DNA of 19,970 bases. Source: Methanobacteriota archaeon. Lineage in GTDB: Archaea; Thermoplasmatota; Poseidoniia; Poseidoniales; Poseidoniaceae. Shown one piece after another: positions 7,975 through 14,807 of the stretch. The notes under the pieces were generated by a model, which was not told the DNA's origin, searched no databases, and saw only the letters and a list, made by a program, of their open reading frames with translations. Location: contig PBTA01000070.1 in NCBI GenBank assembly GCA_002726395.1, positions 1-19,970 of the forward strand, given 5' to 3'. Position 1 is the stretch's first letter. Each line of letters begins with the position of its first letter. A program made the position numbers and the translations under genes.

Positions 7975-9585
7975 TTACTTTCTATTTTTCCCACCGTAAC
8001 GGCCTTTCTTACCACCGTCTCCCGATCGAGGTTGTGATTTACCACCTTGGTAGCCTTTGCTTGAATTTTTACTTGGCTTGTAATTCTGGCCTCGTGCTTC
8101 ACCACGGTATCCGCCACTGTTTCCACCGCCGGAATTACTGCGGCCACCGCCTGAGTTTCCTCGGCCACCACCACGGTATCCACCGCCACCACGGCCGCCA
8201 CCTGAGTTTCCTCGGCCACCGCCACGGTATCCACCGCCACCACGGCCACCACCTGAGTTTCCTCGACCGCCGCCACGGTATCCACCGCCACCACGGCCAC
8301 CGCCTGAATTTCCTCGACCGCCGCCACGGTATCCACCGCCACCACGGCCACCGCCTGAATTTCCTCGACCGCCGCCACGGTATCCACCGCCACCTCGGCC
8401 GCCACCTGAATCGTTTCGATTGGAACGTTGACGACGGTCTGCGGCAATATATTCAACCTCAAATTCCGGTAAAACTGAAAACTCTGGCGGTTCAAAATCA
8501 ACTCGGATTCCGACGTCACGCTGAATCTTTCCAAACTGCTTTTTCTGGGGTTTTTGAACCAATGAAATAACGATGCCTGTCGCTCCACCGCGAGCAGTTC
8601 GGCCACTGCGATGTTTGTACGCTTTACCGTTTTCAGGAGGGTCGTAATGAATAACACAATTGACGCCTTCTACGTCAATTCCACGAGCGGCAACATCAGT
8701 GGCTATGAGCGCCATACACTCTCCGTGTTGGAAACGTGACATCGCTGCATCTCGTTGGCGTTGAGACAATCCACCGTGCAGTGTTTCAATGGCCATTCCA
8801 TCGTATTGCATATCATCTCCAACACGATCCACGCCGTTTCGAGTACGACAGAAAATGATGGTTCGGCCACATTTTCGGATAATTTCTGAAGAGATTGCTG
8901 ATTTTTTAGAATTCGGCATTAGCCAAAAATAATGCGTCATACTTTCCATCGTGACTTCTTTCGGGCCAACTTCAATGGTAACAGGGTCAGTCTGATAATC
9001 TCGTACCAAATCTGCGACCTCATCATCTAAAGTTGCGCTGAACAAAATGGTTTGACGGTCAGGCTTGCATCGGTCAAGGATTTTACAAACCGGCTCCATG
9101 AAGCCCATATCTGCCATTCTGTCTGCTTCATCTAGCACGACTACGCCAACATCATCCAACGAAACTGCACCTCTATCCATCATGTCAATCAATCGACCTG
9201 GACAGGCAACAAGAACGTCAACACCTCGATCAAGAGCGCGGAATTGTTTGTTGTATGAACTGCCCCCATACATTGCCAGAACATACAATTGAAGTTCATA
9301 GGCAAGGGGGTCAAGAACTTTGAAAATCTGTTCTGCCAACTCCCGAGTTGGTGTAAGAATAAGGGACGTTGGTCGACGAGGTTCCGCTTCTTCGGTTCGA
9401 GCCAACAAAGGAAGGCCGAATGCAAGTGTCTTGCCAGAGCCCGTCGGTGCTCGACAACATACATCGCGCCCCAGCATTCCGTCTGGAATGGATTCTCTTT
9501 GAACTTCAAAAGGTTCGAGGATACCTTGCTTTTTCAAGGTCTCAACCAAAATAGGCTCAATGCCCAAATCTGAAAACGATACCAT
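7975..9585 (-). CDS. DEAD-box RNA helicase with C-terminal RGG/RGGGGYR repeats
   Basis: 536 residues. All helicase motifs are present: Q-motif Phe/Gln region (about 4-29), motif I APTGSGKT (46-53), Ia PTRELAEQ (79-86), II DEAD (152-155), III SAT (183-185), IV TIIFCRT (242-248), V ATDVAARGID (295-304) and VI HRSGRTARG (325-333). The core ends near 385. The tail is Gly/Arg-rich: five copies of a 17-residue unit (GGGRGGGGYRGGGRGNS), then a Lys/Ser/Gly-rich basic end. Family knowledge: ATP-dependent unwinding of short RNA duplexes in ribosome assembly or mRNA turnover; RGG tails bind RNA and can drive condensation. The closest named relatives are RhlE/DbpA-like bacterial and archaeal DEAD proteins; I cannot choose a symbol. 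It starts 87 bases after the thiolase stop, so the pair may be read together. Confidence 0.94.
   Translation of the reverse strand: MVSFSDLGIEPILVETLKKQGILEPFEVQRESIPDGMLGRDVCCRAPTGSGKTLAFGLPLLARTEEAEPRRPTSLILTPTRELAEQIFKVLDPLAYELQLYVLAMYGGSSYNKQFRALDRGVDVLVACPGRLIDMMDRGAVSLDDVGVVVLDEADRMADMGFMEPVCKILDRCKPDRQTILFSATLDDEVADLVRDYQTDPVTIEVGPKEVTMESMTHYFWLMPNSKKSAISSEIIRKCGRTIIFCRTRNGVDRVGDDMQYDGMAIETLHGGLSQRQRDAAMSRFQHGECMALIATDVAARGIDVEGVNCVIHYDPPENGKAYKHRSGRTARGGATGIVISLVQKPQKKQFGKIQRDVGIRVDFEPPEFSVLPEFEVEYIAADRRQRSNRNDSGGGRGGGGYRGGGRGNSGGGRGGGGYRGGGRGNSGGGRGGGGYRGGGRGNSGGGRGGGGYRGGGRGNSGGGRGGGGYRGGGRGNSGGGRSNSGGGNSGGYRGEARGQNYKPSKNSSKGYQGGKSQPRSGDGGKKGRYGGKNRK
7976..7988 (+). terminator. Possible T-rich terminator after rqc2
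   Basis: Just after the stop codon the + strand reads TACTTTCTATTTTT, the kind of oligo-T run at which archaeal transcription stops. It overlaps the end of the opposing helicase gene. Confidence 0.3.
8150..8404 (-). repeat. Five tandem 51-bp repeats coding the RGG tail
   Basis: Five consecutive units of exactly 51 bases, each beginning on the + strand with CCTGAG or CCTGAA, and a sixth unit broken off at 8405. Neighbouring copies differ mostly at silent positions (CGG/CGA, CCA/CCG, GAG/GAA), and adjacent copies share variants. The array has therefore grown by tandem duplication while the protein repeat stayed constant. Confidence 0.95.
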
Positions 9586-9587
9586 CA

Positions 9588-9632
9588 GCCTACCCCATTT
9601 GGTGCCCGTTGCCCTACCCTATTTGATACCCG
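9588..9632 (-). promoter_or_regulatory. Duplicated 21-bp element upstream of the helicase start
   Basis: Two copies (9588-9608 and 9612-9632), 24 bases apart, match at 17 of 21 positions. On the helicase strand they read CGGGTATCAAATAGGGTAGG and CGGGCACCAAATGGGGTAGG. The nearer copy ends two bases before the start codon. They could be a binding site for an autoregulator or a leader element. Whether a TATA box is included is unclear. Confidence 0.35.
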
Positions 9633-9672
9633 CAGTCGGAAAAACGCAATTCTTGGACGCTCAACCGTTGCT

Positions 9673-10866
9673 TTAGGAACGCCGAACAAGCATTGCAACA
9701 GCATTACCGCCGCCAAGACAGAGAGTTACAATACCCGATTTTGCGTCGCATCTGCGCATGACTCCGAGCATGGTCATGAGGCATCGAGTTCCGCTGGAAC
9801 CAAGTGGATGTCCTAGGCTGATTGCACCACCATGCAGGTTAAAGCGATCTTCTGGAATATTCAATTCCTGTGCTACTGCGCATGAAGCAGAAGCAAATGC
9901 CTCATTGTGTTCATAGATATCGACATCCAAAATACTCAATTGGTTGCGTTCTAAAAGCATTTGAATTGCGGGAATCGGAGCGCTCATGACCCGCCCTGGT
10001 TCCACTCCACTGGTGCAATAATCTTCGATGTAAGCAATGATTTCCCAACCTTGTTGTTGAGCATAATCTGCGTTTGCAACGACAACAGCACTCGCACCAT
10101 CGTTGAGTGTACTTGCATTACCGGCTGTCACTTGGCCGTCTTTTTGAAACACCGTCCTTAAGCTTGAAAGCGATTCGGCATTTGTTTGAGCACGAATTCC
10201 TTCATCGTGAGAAAAGACTACACTGGGCCCTCGTCGTTGAGGTACTTCCAAGGAGAATATCTCCCAATCAAACCAGCCGTTACTCTGAGCCTGCGCCGCC
10301 CGATGGTGACTTCGCGCTGCAAATGCGTCAGATTGCTCACGAGAAATGGAACACTCCTTGGCAATTGTTTCACCCGTATTCCCCATATGTAGGTCATTGT
10401 ATCCATCCCATAATCCATCGTGAATCATTGAGTCTACCAGTTTTGAATCTCCCATCTTAGAGCCTTTACGATGGTTCATCACGAGGTGAGGGGAGTTTGA
10501 CATGCTCTCCATTCCACCTGCGATTATGACGTTATATTCTCCAGCACGTATGCTGTTCGCAGCCATCATTGCTGCTTTGAGAGAACTTCCACATACCTTG
10601 TTGATGGTGACACACGGAGTTGTCACGGGAAGTCCAGAACCAAGGGCAACTTGGCGAGCAGGGTTTTGGCCTGAACCTGCTTGTAAAACTTGACCAAAGA
10701 TAACTTCATCAACACCACCCTCTGAAGGTTCAATACCGACTCTTTGACATACTTCTTTGACGGCAAGTATTCCTAAATCGACAGCAGTCATGCTCGAAAG
10801 CGTTCCCATGAACTTTCCAATAGGTGTGCGAGCCACGCCACAGATAGCTACTTTGGGTTGGCTCAT
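9673..10866 (-). CDS. Acetyl-CoA C-acetyltransferase (thiolase)
   Basis: 397 residues, the normal thiolase length. The nucleophile Cys92 sits in NKVCGSSLKA, followed by the AGGMESMSNSPH segment, a GNASTLNDGASA segment (249-260), NEAFA (321-325), the catalytic His353 in GGAISLGHPLGSSG, and Cys383 in CLGGGNA. These are the residues of a complete type II (AtoB-like) enzyme: two acetyl-CoA give acetoacetyl-CoA plus CoA, or the reverse. A 3-ketoacyl-CoA thiolase in fatty-acid oxidation is possible too; the sequence does not separate them. No HMG-CoA synthase or DUF35 partner is beside it, unlike the usual archaeal thiolase for mevalonate, which suggests the bacterial-type enzyme. It is transcribed away from RNase PH. 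Confidence 0.92.
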   Translation of the reverse strand: MSQPKVAICGVARTPIGKFMGTLSSMTAVDLGILAVKEVCQRVGIEPSEGGVDEVIFGQVLQAGSGQNPARQVALGSGLPVTTPCVTINKVCGSSLKAAMMAANSIRAGEYNVIIAGGMESMSNSPHLVMNHRKGSKMGDSKLVDSMIHDGLWDGYNDLHMGNTGETIAKECSISREQSDAFAARSHHRAAQAQSNGWFDWEIFSLEVPQRRGPSVVFSHDEGIRAQTNAESLSSLRTVFQKDGQVTAGNASTLNDGASAVVVANADYAQQQGWEIIAYIEDYCTSGVEPGRVMSAPIPAIQMLLERNQLSILDVDIYEHNEAFASASCAVAQELNIPEDRFNLHGGAISLGHPLGSSGTRCLMTMLGVMRRCDAKSGIVTLCLGGGNAVAMLVRRS

Positions 10867-10896
10867 ACACCTCCGAATGGAATGGTATTCTTCAAT

Positions 10897-10922
10897 GTGC
10901 GCGCACTTCTTTCAGGTGAAAG
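10897..10922. promoter_or_regulatory. Two adjacent palindromes between the thiolase and RNase PH genes
   Basis: GTGCGCGCAC (10897-10906) is a perfect 10-base palindrome. CTTTCA-GG-TGAAAG (10909-10922) is a 14-base inverted repeat with perfect 6-base arms. They lie two bases apart inside the 96-base divergent interval, where a shared operator would sit. Function is inferred only. Confidence 0.35.
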
Positions 10923-10962
10923 CAAGGAGAAGACTTGATGAACAGAAGGTTCTGGCGGTATC

Positions 10963-11787
10963 ATGGCCAAATTCAAGACCGAGATGAACACAGAACGCGA
11001 AGCTAACGAAATGCGACATGTCGAAGTCGAAATCGACTTTACTCCAAATGCTCTTGCATCAATACTTTACCGTCAAGGTGACACAGTCATCCTCGCTTGT
11101 TGTACCAAGGAAGCACGCTTACCTGGCTGGTTTCCTCGAGACTCAACAAAGGGTTGGGTGCATGCTGAGTACTCTTTACTCCCGGGTTCAACCGATTCTC
11201 GTTTCCGCAGAGAGCGACGAGGAGCAAAAGGTCGAACTCAGGAAATTGAACGCCTCATTGCTCGTTCCCTTCGTGCTGCAGTTGATCTTGAAGCGTTGGG
11301 CCCAGTCGCTTTGAACGTCGATTGCGATGTCCTCAATGCCGATGGAGGTACCCGATGTGCTTCGATTACTGCTGCCAATCTCGCACTGCGGTTAGCAGTT
11401 CGACGCTTAATCGCTCAAGGAAAGTGTCTTCCACTTGATATGCGCCCAACAGAAGATCAACGTAAATCAGGATGGACTGCCCCATCACTTTCGGATAAAG
11501 AAAAAGAAAACCACGAGAATGCAGTCATACCTCACGACCTAGCCGCAATTTCTGTCGGACTCATCGACGGAGAAGTCTATCTCGACCTTGATTATGTGTT
11601 GGATTCAAATGCAGATGTTGACATGAATGTTGTCAAAACCGCTGATGGAAAATACGTCGAGATTCAAGGCACAGGTGAAGAAGCCACTTTCTCGAGTGAG
11701 GAATTAATAGCACTTCTCGGGCGAGCAGATGGCGGTTTGGATGCTTTATTTGAGGCACAAAAAGTCATTCTCGATGGAATTGAGTGA
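10963..11787 (+). CDS. rph: Ribonuclease PH, bacterial type
   Basis: 274 residues. The protein lines up with bacterial RNase PH: WVHAEYSLLPGST (65-77), GRTQEIERLIARSLRAAVD (90-108), the phosphate-binding GGTR (128-131), CASITAA, LDYVLDSNADVDMNVVKTADG with the likely catalytic Asp214 and Asp220, and EIQGTGEEATFS (233-244). The DMNVV and EIQGT segments mark RNase PH and are different in the archaeal exosome subunit Rrp41. About 20 extra residues (roughly 165-190) account for the greater length than the usual 240-260. Role: phosphate-dependent 3'-to-5' trimming of RNA, mainly tRNA 3' ends. A tRNA gene follows 74 bases downstream on the same strand. An identity as Rrp41/Rrp42 is less likely. Confidence 0.88.
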   Translation: MAKFKTEMNTEREANEMRHVEVEIDFTPNALASILYRQGDTVILACCTKEARLPGWFPRDSTKGWVHAEYSLLPGSTDSRFRRERRGAKGRTQEIERLIARSLRAAVDLEALGPVALNVDCDVLNADGGTRCASITAANLALRLAVRRLIAQGKCLPLDMRPTEDQRKSGWTAPSLSDKEKENHENAVIPHDLAAISVGLIDGEVYLDLDYVLDSNADVDMNVVKTADGKYVEIQGTGEEATFSSEELIALLGRADGGLDALFEAQKVILDGIE

Positions 11788-11861
11788 ACTCGTCGCAGAC
11801 GATTGCATCAACATTCAATGGCGAAAGCCTTGATATGGCAGGGGTTCTCGCCGAACTGCAC

Positions 11862-11934
11862 GGGTCAGTAGCTTAGTTGGGAGAGCGCGGCACTGAAGAT
11901 GCCGAGGTCGCTGGTTCAAGTCCGGCCTGACCCA
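11862..11934 (+). tRNA. tRNA-Phe (anticodon GAA)
   Basis: 73 bases fold into a complete cloverleaf. Acceptor stem GGGTCAG/CTGACCC (7 of 7). D stem GCTT/GAGC with one G-U. Anticodon stem CGGCA/TGCCG with loop CTGAAGA, so bases 34-36 are GAA. Variable loop AGGTC. T stem GCTGG/CCGGC with loop TTCAAGT. Conserved A14, G15-C48, G18G19 and TTC (54-56) are present. Discriminator A73 is followed by CCT, so CCA is not fully encoded and must be added. There is no intron. A weak TATA-like CTTGATATGG lies about 30 bases upstream. Confidence 0.96.
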
Positions 11935-11961
11935 CCTCAACATCACAAGTGTCAACTTTGC

Positions 11962-11977
11962 TTTTGGAATTATAAAT
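11962..11977 (+). promoter_or_regulatory. Archaeal-type TATA box
   Basis: TTATAAAT (11970-11977) is preceded by a TTTTGGAA stretch that could be the BRE. Transcription would begin near 12000, giving a leader of about 50 bases to the ATG at 12053. It lies downstream of the tRNA and would start a new transcript for the membrane protein operon. Confidence 0.5.
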
Positions 11978-12052
11978 CGACATCAAGACTGAACATACCG
12001 ATAGAGGGATTTCAATCGTTGGGTTCATGTGCTATGCCTTTCTGCTCTGTAT

Positions 12053-14161
12053 ATGCCCGAAGGTAAGAGTGATTCTGACGGCGAGATTGACCTAGAGGCA
12101 AAAGCCCATAACAAGGTCACAAAAGAGCTACTTGAAATCCGTAATCGTCGAACCGGTGACCTTAAGCAAAACTTCCTGGTTCAGAAAGAAAACTTTGTAT
12201 TAGCGGCTGGAATTGTCTACACCGTGTTGTATGTTTTACTCATTTTTGGAATGACTTCGGGGACATTTGGCAACTCTACTGCTCTTGACCATTCGGCTTC
12301 CAAAACCTTCCTCGATATTGGGGATGAGTGTGAGGAGATTACCGATGAGCCTTGGATCTTAATTTTCCCCAACGAAGATGCACACAAATTTTCGATGTAT
12401 GGGTATAATCTCCCAACCGGATACGCTCTTGGAACATACACAATCGAGTACATCGATGAAGATACTGGAGCAACTCAAACATGGGTGAATTCCACGACTA
12501 AATTCATTGAACCAGCGGGTGAAACAGATGCAGGAAGAATGTATTACTCCGCCCCATTTATCGACCTTGAAGAGGGTCACTATGAATTGAATTACACCAT
12601 CTCTGTGTTTAACCAATCAATTCTTGATGGCAATGAATCAATTGTCGAAGGCGGTGAAGAAATTTACAAAAAGGTTGAATTCGAGTTGGATATTTCTCGA
12701 CAGGCATTAGCTTTCTTGCCGTTTGTTGATTCAGAGAAAAAGCATCAAGTTCGTATTACTGAAACCGGCGCCCGCTCTTGCTGGGGTGTTCAAGATCTCG
12801 GCAACTGGGGTTATGTCCTCATCGGTGCAGAATTAGGCGGCGGTCGTGAAACAGCAATGCTTGCCGGTGGTGCTGCTGGCATTCCTGCATGGTGGATGGC
12901 ATTCTCTTCACTTTCACTTTCAGCAATCACATTACTGATTATTTATCCACTGATGTACAAGGTCTACCATCAAGACAGTGACGACATACTCTCTCGAGTT
13001 CACATCGCAAGGCTGGTTGAAGATTGCATCAATAAAACCGCTCAACGATTGAACATTGAAATCGATTGGGAACTGTATAAACTTGAACCAAGGGATTTGT
13101 CAATTGACATTATGGTACCTTACAAAAACACCGATGCAACCCTTTCAGGCAGTAAAGACGTACGCGCTGAAGTCCTACGTGAAGTGCTTGAAGAATTTGC
13201 AATCTTTAGAGTATTCAAACCAGTTCAACTTACCGTACGAACAATTGGCATAAATGAAGCAATTGACTTTGACACAGGCGTTGGAGTCGGCGCTTCGGGC
13301 GAAATGGAAACTGATGAAGAACAGAACTACTCTGATTTCTTTTCGGAATTACACACACTTTCTCGCGTTGAAGATGAAGTGCGTGAAAGTTTGGAACTGT
13401 TCTTCGCTCGACGAAGTAATCTCCAAATGGAAGGCGCGGTGGTCACAAGCGATGACCGAGTCATCTTTGTTTCCGTCATTTATCGTCCAACCCAGCGCTT
13501 TGCATTCTTTAGATTCAAGAAGACACGTGACGAAGTTCAAACCGAACTTCATCACTTTATTGCGGAACGAAATGCTGACCTGCTAGGCTCTCAAGAATTA
13601 GTCGTTAAAGGGCGAAATCAAATTTCAACCTTATCGGAACGCTCTGGAGCAGGCCGTGTTGAAAAGGATCAGAAAGATGACGAACGTATTGTTGCTGTTG
13701 CTAAGCAGGACGGTTTTGGCGGTAAGATGCTGCAAACAAAGTTCCTCGGCGATACGCTCTCTACAGTCGAATATATGGCCAATGAAAAGCGTGAAATGAT
13801 CAATAAATGGGGCTTCTGGGGATTGATTGTCTTCGTCTGGATTCCATTCATGGCATCGGGAGTTTTGGTCGGAGCAATGCTCGGTTTATTATCGCGCATG
13901 AACTTCATGCGCGTTCTAAGCGCTACAGCCATTGGTGGTACCATTGCGTCTGTTACTTGGGCTTACACAGCAGAAGGTATTGTCAAATTCATGCACCAGT
14001 ACAAGTTAGAAGCTGTAATTCCTTTGATTATTATTGTCTTTGTAGGTGCTGCTTTCCTTCATATTCGTTCAACGAAGATGCGTCGACAAACAGAATTGTT
14101 TGAAGATACACTGCTTGATAATTTCCACGCAAACATCCAAGCCAAATACGGCAGTGAATGA
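12053..14161 (+). CDS. Large membrane protein with small-multidrug-export-like C-terminal domain
   Basis: 702 residues from the ATG at 12053; a GTG at 12029 in the same frame would add 8 residues. Order: acidic N-terminus, membrane span 1 (about 48-68), an extracytoplasmic domain with several N-x-S/T sites (about 75-270), span 2 (about 276-302), a long charged cytoplasmic region (about 305-580) that I cannot assign, then a C-terminal block with two or three spans beginning NKWGFWGLIVFVWIPFMASG and ending near 675. That block resembles the archaeal small-multidrug-export family (PF06695), where the Pro and Gly positions are typical. Inference: a membrane transporter or sensor-like protein; transport is not shown. 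It is probably co-transcribed with mogA, which starts 15 bases later. Confidence 0.7.
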   Translation: MPEGKSDSDGEIDLEAKAHNKVTKELLEIRNRRTGDLKQNFLVQKENFVLAAGIVYTVLYVLLIFGMTSGTFGNSTALDHSASKTFLDIGDECEEITDEPWILIFPNEDAHKFSMYGYNLPTGYALGTYTIEYIDEDTGATQTWVNSTTKFIEPAGETDAGRMYYSAPFIDLEEGHYELNYTISVFNQSILDGNESIVEGGEEIYKKVEFELDISRQALAFLPFVDSEKKHQVRITETGARSCWGVQDLGNWGYVLIGAELGGGRETAMLAGGAAGIPAWWMAFSSLSLSAITLLIIYPLMYKVYHQDSDDILSRVHIARLVEDCINKTAQRLNIEIDWELYKLEPRDLSIDIMVPYKNTDATLSGSKDVRAEVLREVLEEFAIFRVFKPVQLTVRTIGINEAIDFDTGVGVGASGEMETDEEQNYSDFFSELHTLSRVEDEVRESLELFFARRSNLQMEGAVVTSDDRVIFVSVIYRPTQRFAFFRFKKTRDEVQTELHHFIAERNADLLGSQELVVKGRNQISTLSERSGAGRVEKDQKDDERIVAVAKQDGFGGKMLQTKFLGDTLSTVEYMANEKREMINKWGFWGLIVFVWIPFMASGVLVGAMLGLLSRMNFMRVLSATAIGGTIASVTWAYTAEGIVKFMHQYKLEAVIPLIIIVFVGAAFLHIRSTKMRRQTELFEDTLLDNFHANIQAKYGSE

Positions 14162-14162
14162 T

Positions 14163-14168
14163 GAGGTG
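14163..14168 (+). promoter_or_regulatory. Shine-Dalgarno-like GAGGTG before mogA
   Basis: GAGGTG ends 8 bases before the ATG at 14177 and overlaps the last bases of the previous operon member's stop region. It supports the chosen start and translation as part of a polycistronic message. Confidence 0.4.
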
Positions 14169-14176
14169 TTGGAACA

Positions 14177-14761
14177 ATGGATTCGGTCCACAACCTATCC
14201 GGTCGAGAAACTCACTCTGGTGACCACGCCATACTCGGGATTGTGACGGTTAGTGACCGTGCAAGTTCAGGAACATACCAAGATGAAGGCGGTCCTGCCG
14301 TTCTTGCTTTTTTCAAAGAAGGCTTGTCAAGTCCTTCCACCGTCCACTACAGATGCGTCGCTGATGACCAAGATGTGATTGAACAAACACTTCGTGAACT
14401 CTGTGACAACCTTGGATGTCATGTGATTGTTACAACTGGAGGGACGGGGCCTGCTGTACGAGATGTAACCCCCGAAGCAACTGAGAACATTTGCGACAAA
14501 GTTCTTCCTGGATTTGGCGAGCAAATGAGAGCGATTTCATTGAAGTATGTACCAACCGCCATACTTTCTCGACAACTTGGGGGTATTCGAGGCTCTTGCC
14601 TTATTTTCAACCTACCTGGAAGGCCAAAATCAATCCGTGAAACAATTGATGAAATTTGGAAAGCAGTGCCTTACTGTGTCGACCTCATCGGTGGCCCATA
14701 CATCGATACCTACGATGAGATATGCGAAGCCTTTCGACCGAAAGCAGCTCGTCGCCGCTAA
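14177..14761 (+). CDS. mogA: Molybdopterin adenylyltransferase (MogA/MoaB family)
   Basis: 194 residues. The conserved core begins at residue 20 with TVSDRASSGTYQDEGGP (24-40) and continues with the molybdopterin-binding TTGGTG (86-91), RDVTPEAT (95-102), GFGEQMR (112-118), PTAILSRQ and NLPGRPKS (145-152). These motifs favour MogA over MoeA (no large extra domains), and RDVTPEAT with GFGEQMR are typical of MogA/Cnx1G. Reaction: Mg-ATP plus molybdopterin gives adenylyl-molybdopterin and pyrophosphate in molybdenum cofactor synthesis, in the cytoplasm. No other cofactor gene is visible nearby. The first 18 residues are an extension of unknown role. Confidence 0.9.
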   Translation: MDSVHNLSGRETHSGDHAILGIVTVSDRASSGTYQDEGGPAVLAFFKEGLSSPSTVHYRCVADDQDVIEQTLRELCDNLGCHVIVTTGGTGPAVRDVTPEATENICDKVLPGFGEQMRAISLKYVPTAILSRQLGGIRGSCLIFNLPGRPKSIRETIDEIWKAVPYCVDLIGGPYIDTYDEICEAFRPKAARRR

Positions 14762-14807
14762 GAGTTAGAACAAAGAGTTCATGGCCTTGATTCCTTTGTT
14801 AGTGCTC

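Noticed and set aside
8150..8404. CRISPR-like array
   Set aside because: The units are 51 bases long and contiguous with no unique spacers. They are coding tandem repeats.
8034..8570. Open frame on the + strand coding a His/Gly-rich repetitive protein
   Set aside because: It is the mirror of the helicase RGG-coding repeats in another frame. The helicase frame has full domain support.
7956..8657. Open frame on the - strand coding Val/Ala-rich repeats
   Set aside because: Same 51-bp repeats read in a shifted frame; no conserved motif and it overlaps the helicase completely.
10963..11787. Archaeal exosome subunit Rrp41
   Set aside because: The DMNVV and EIQGT motifs and overall similarity match RNase PH, not Rrp41.
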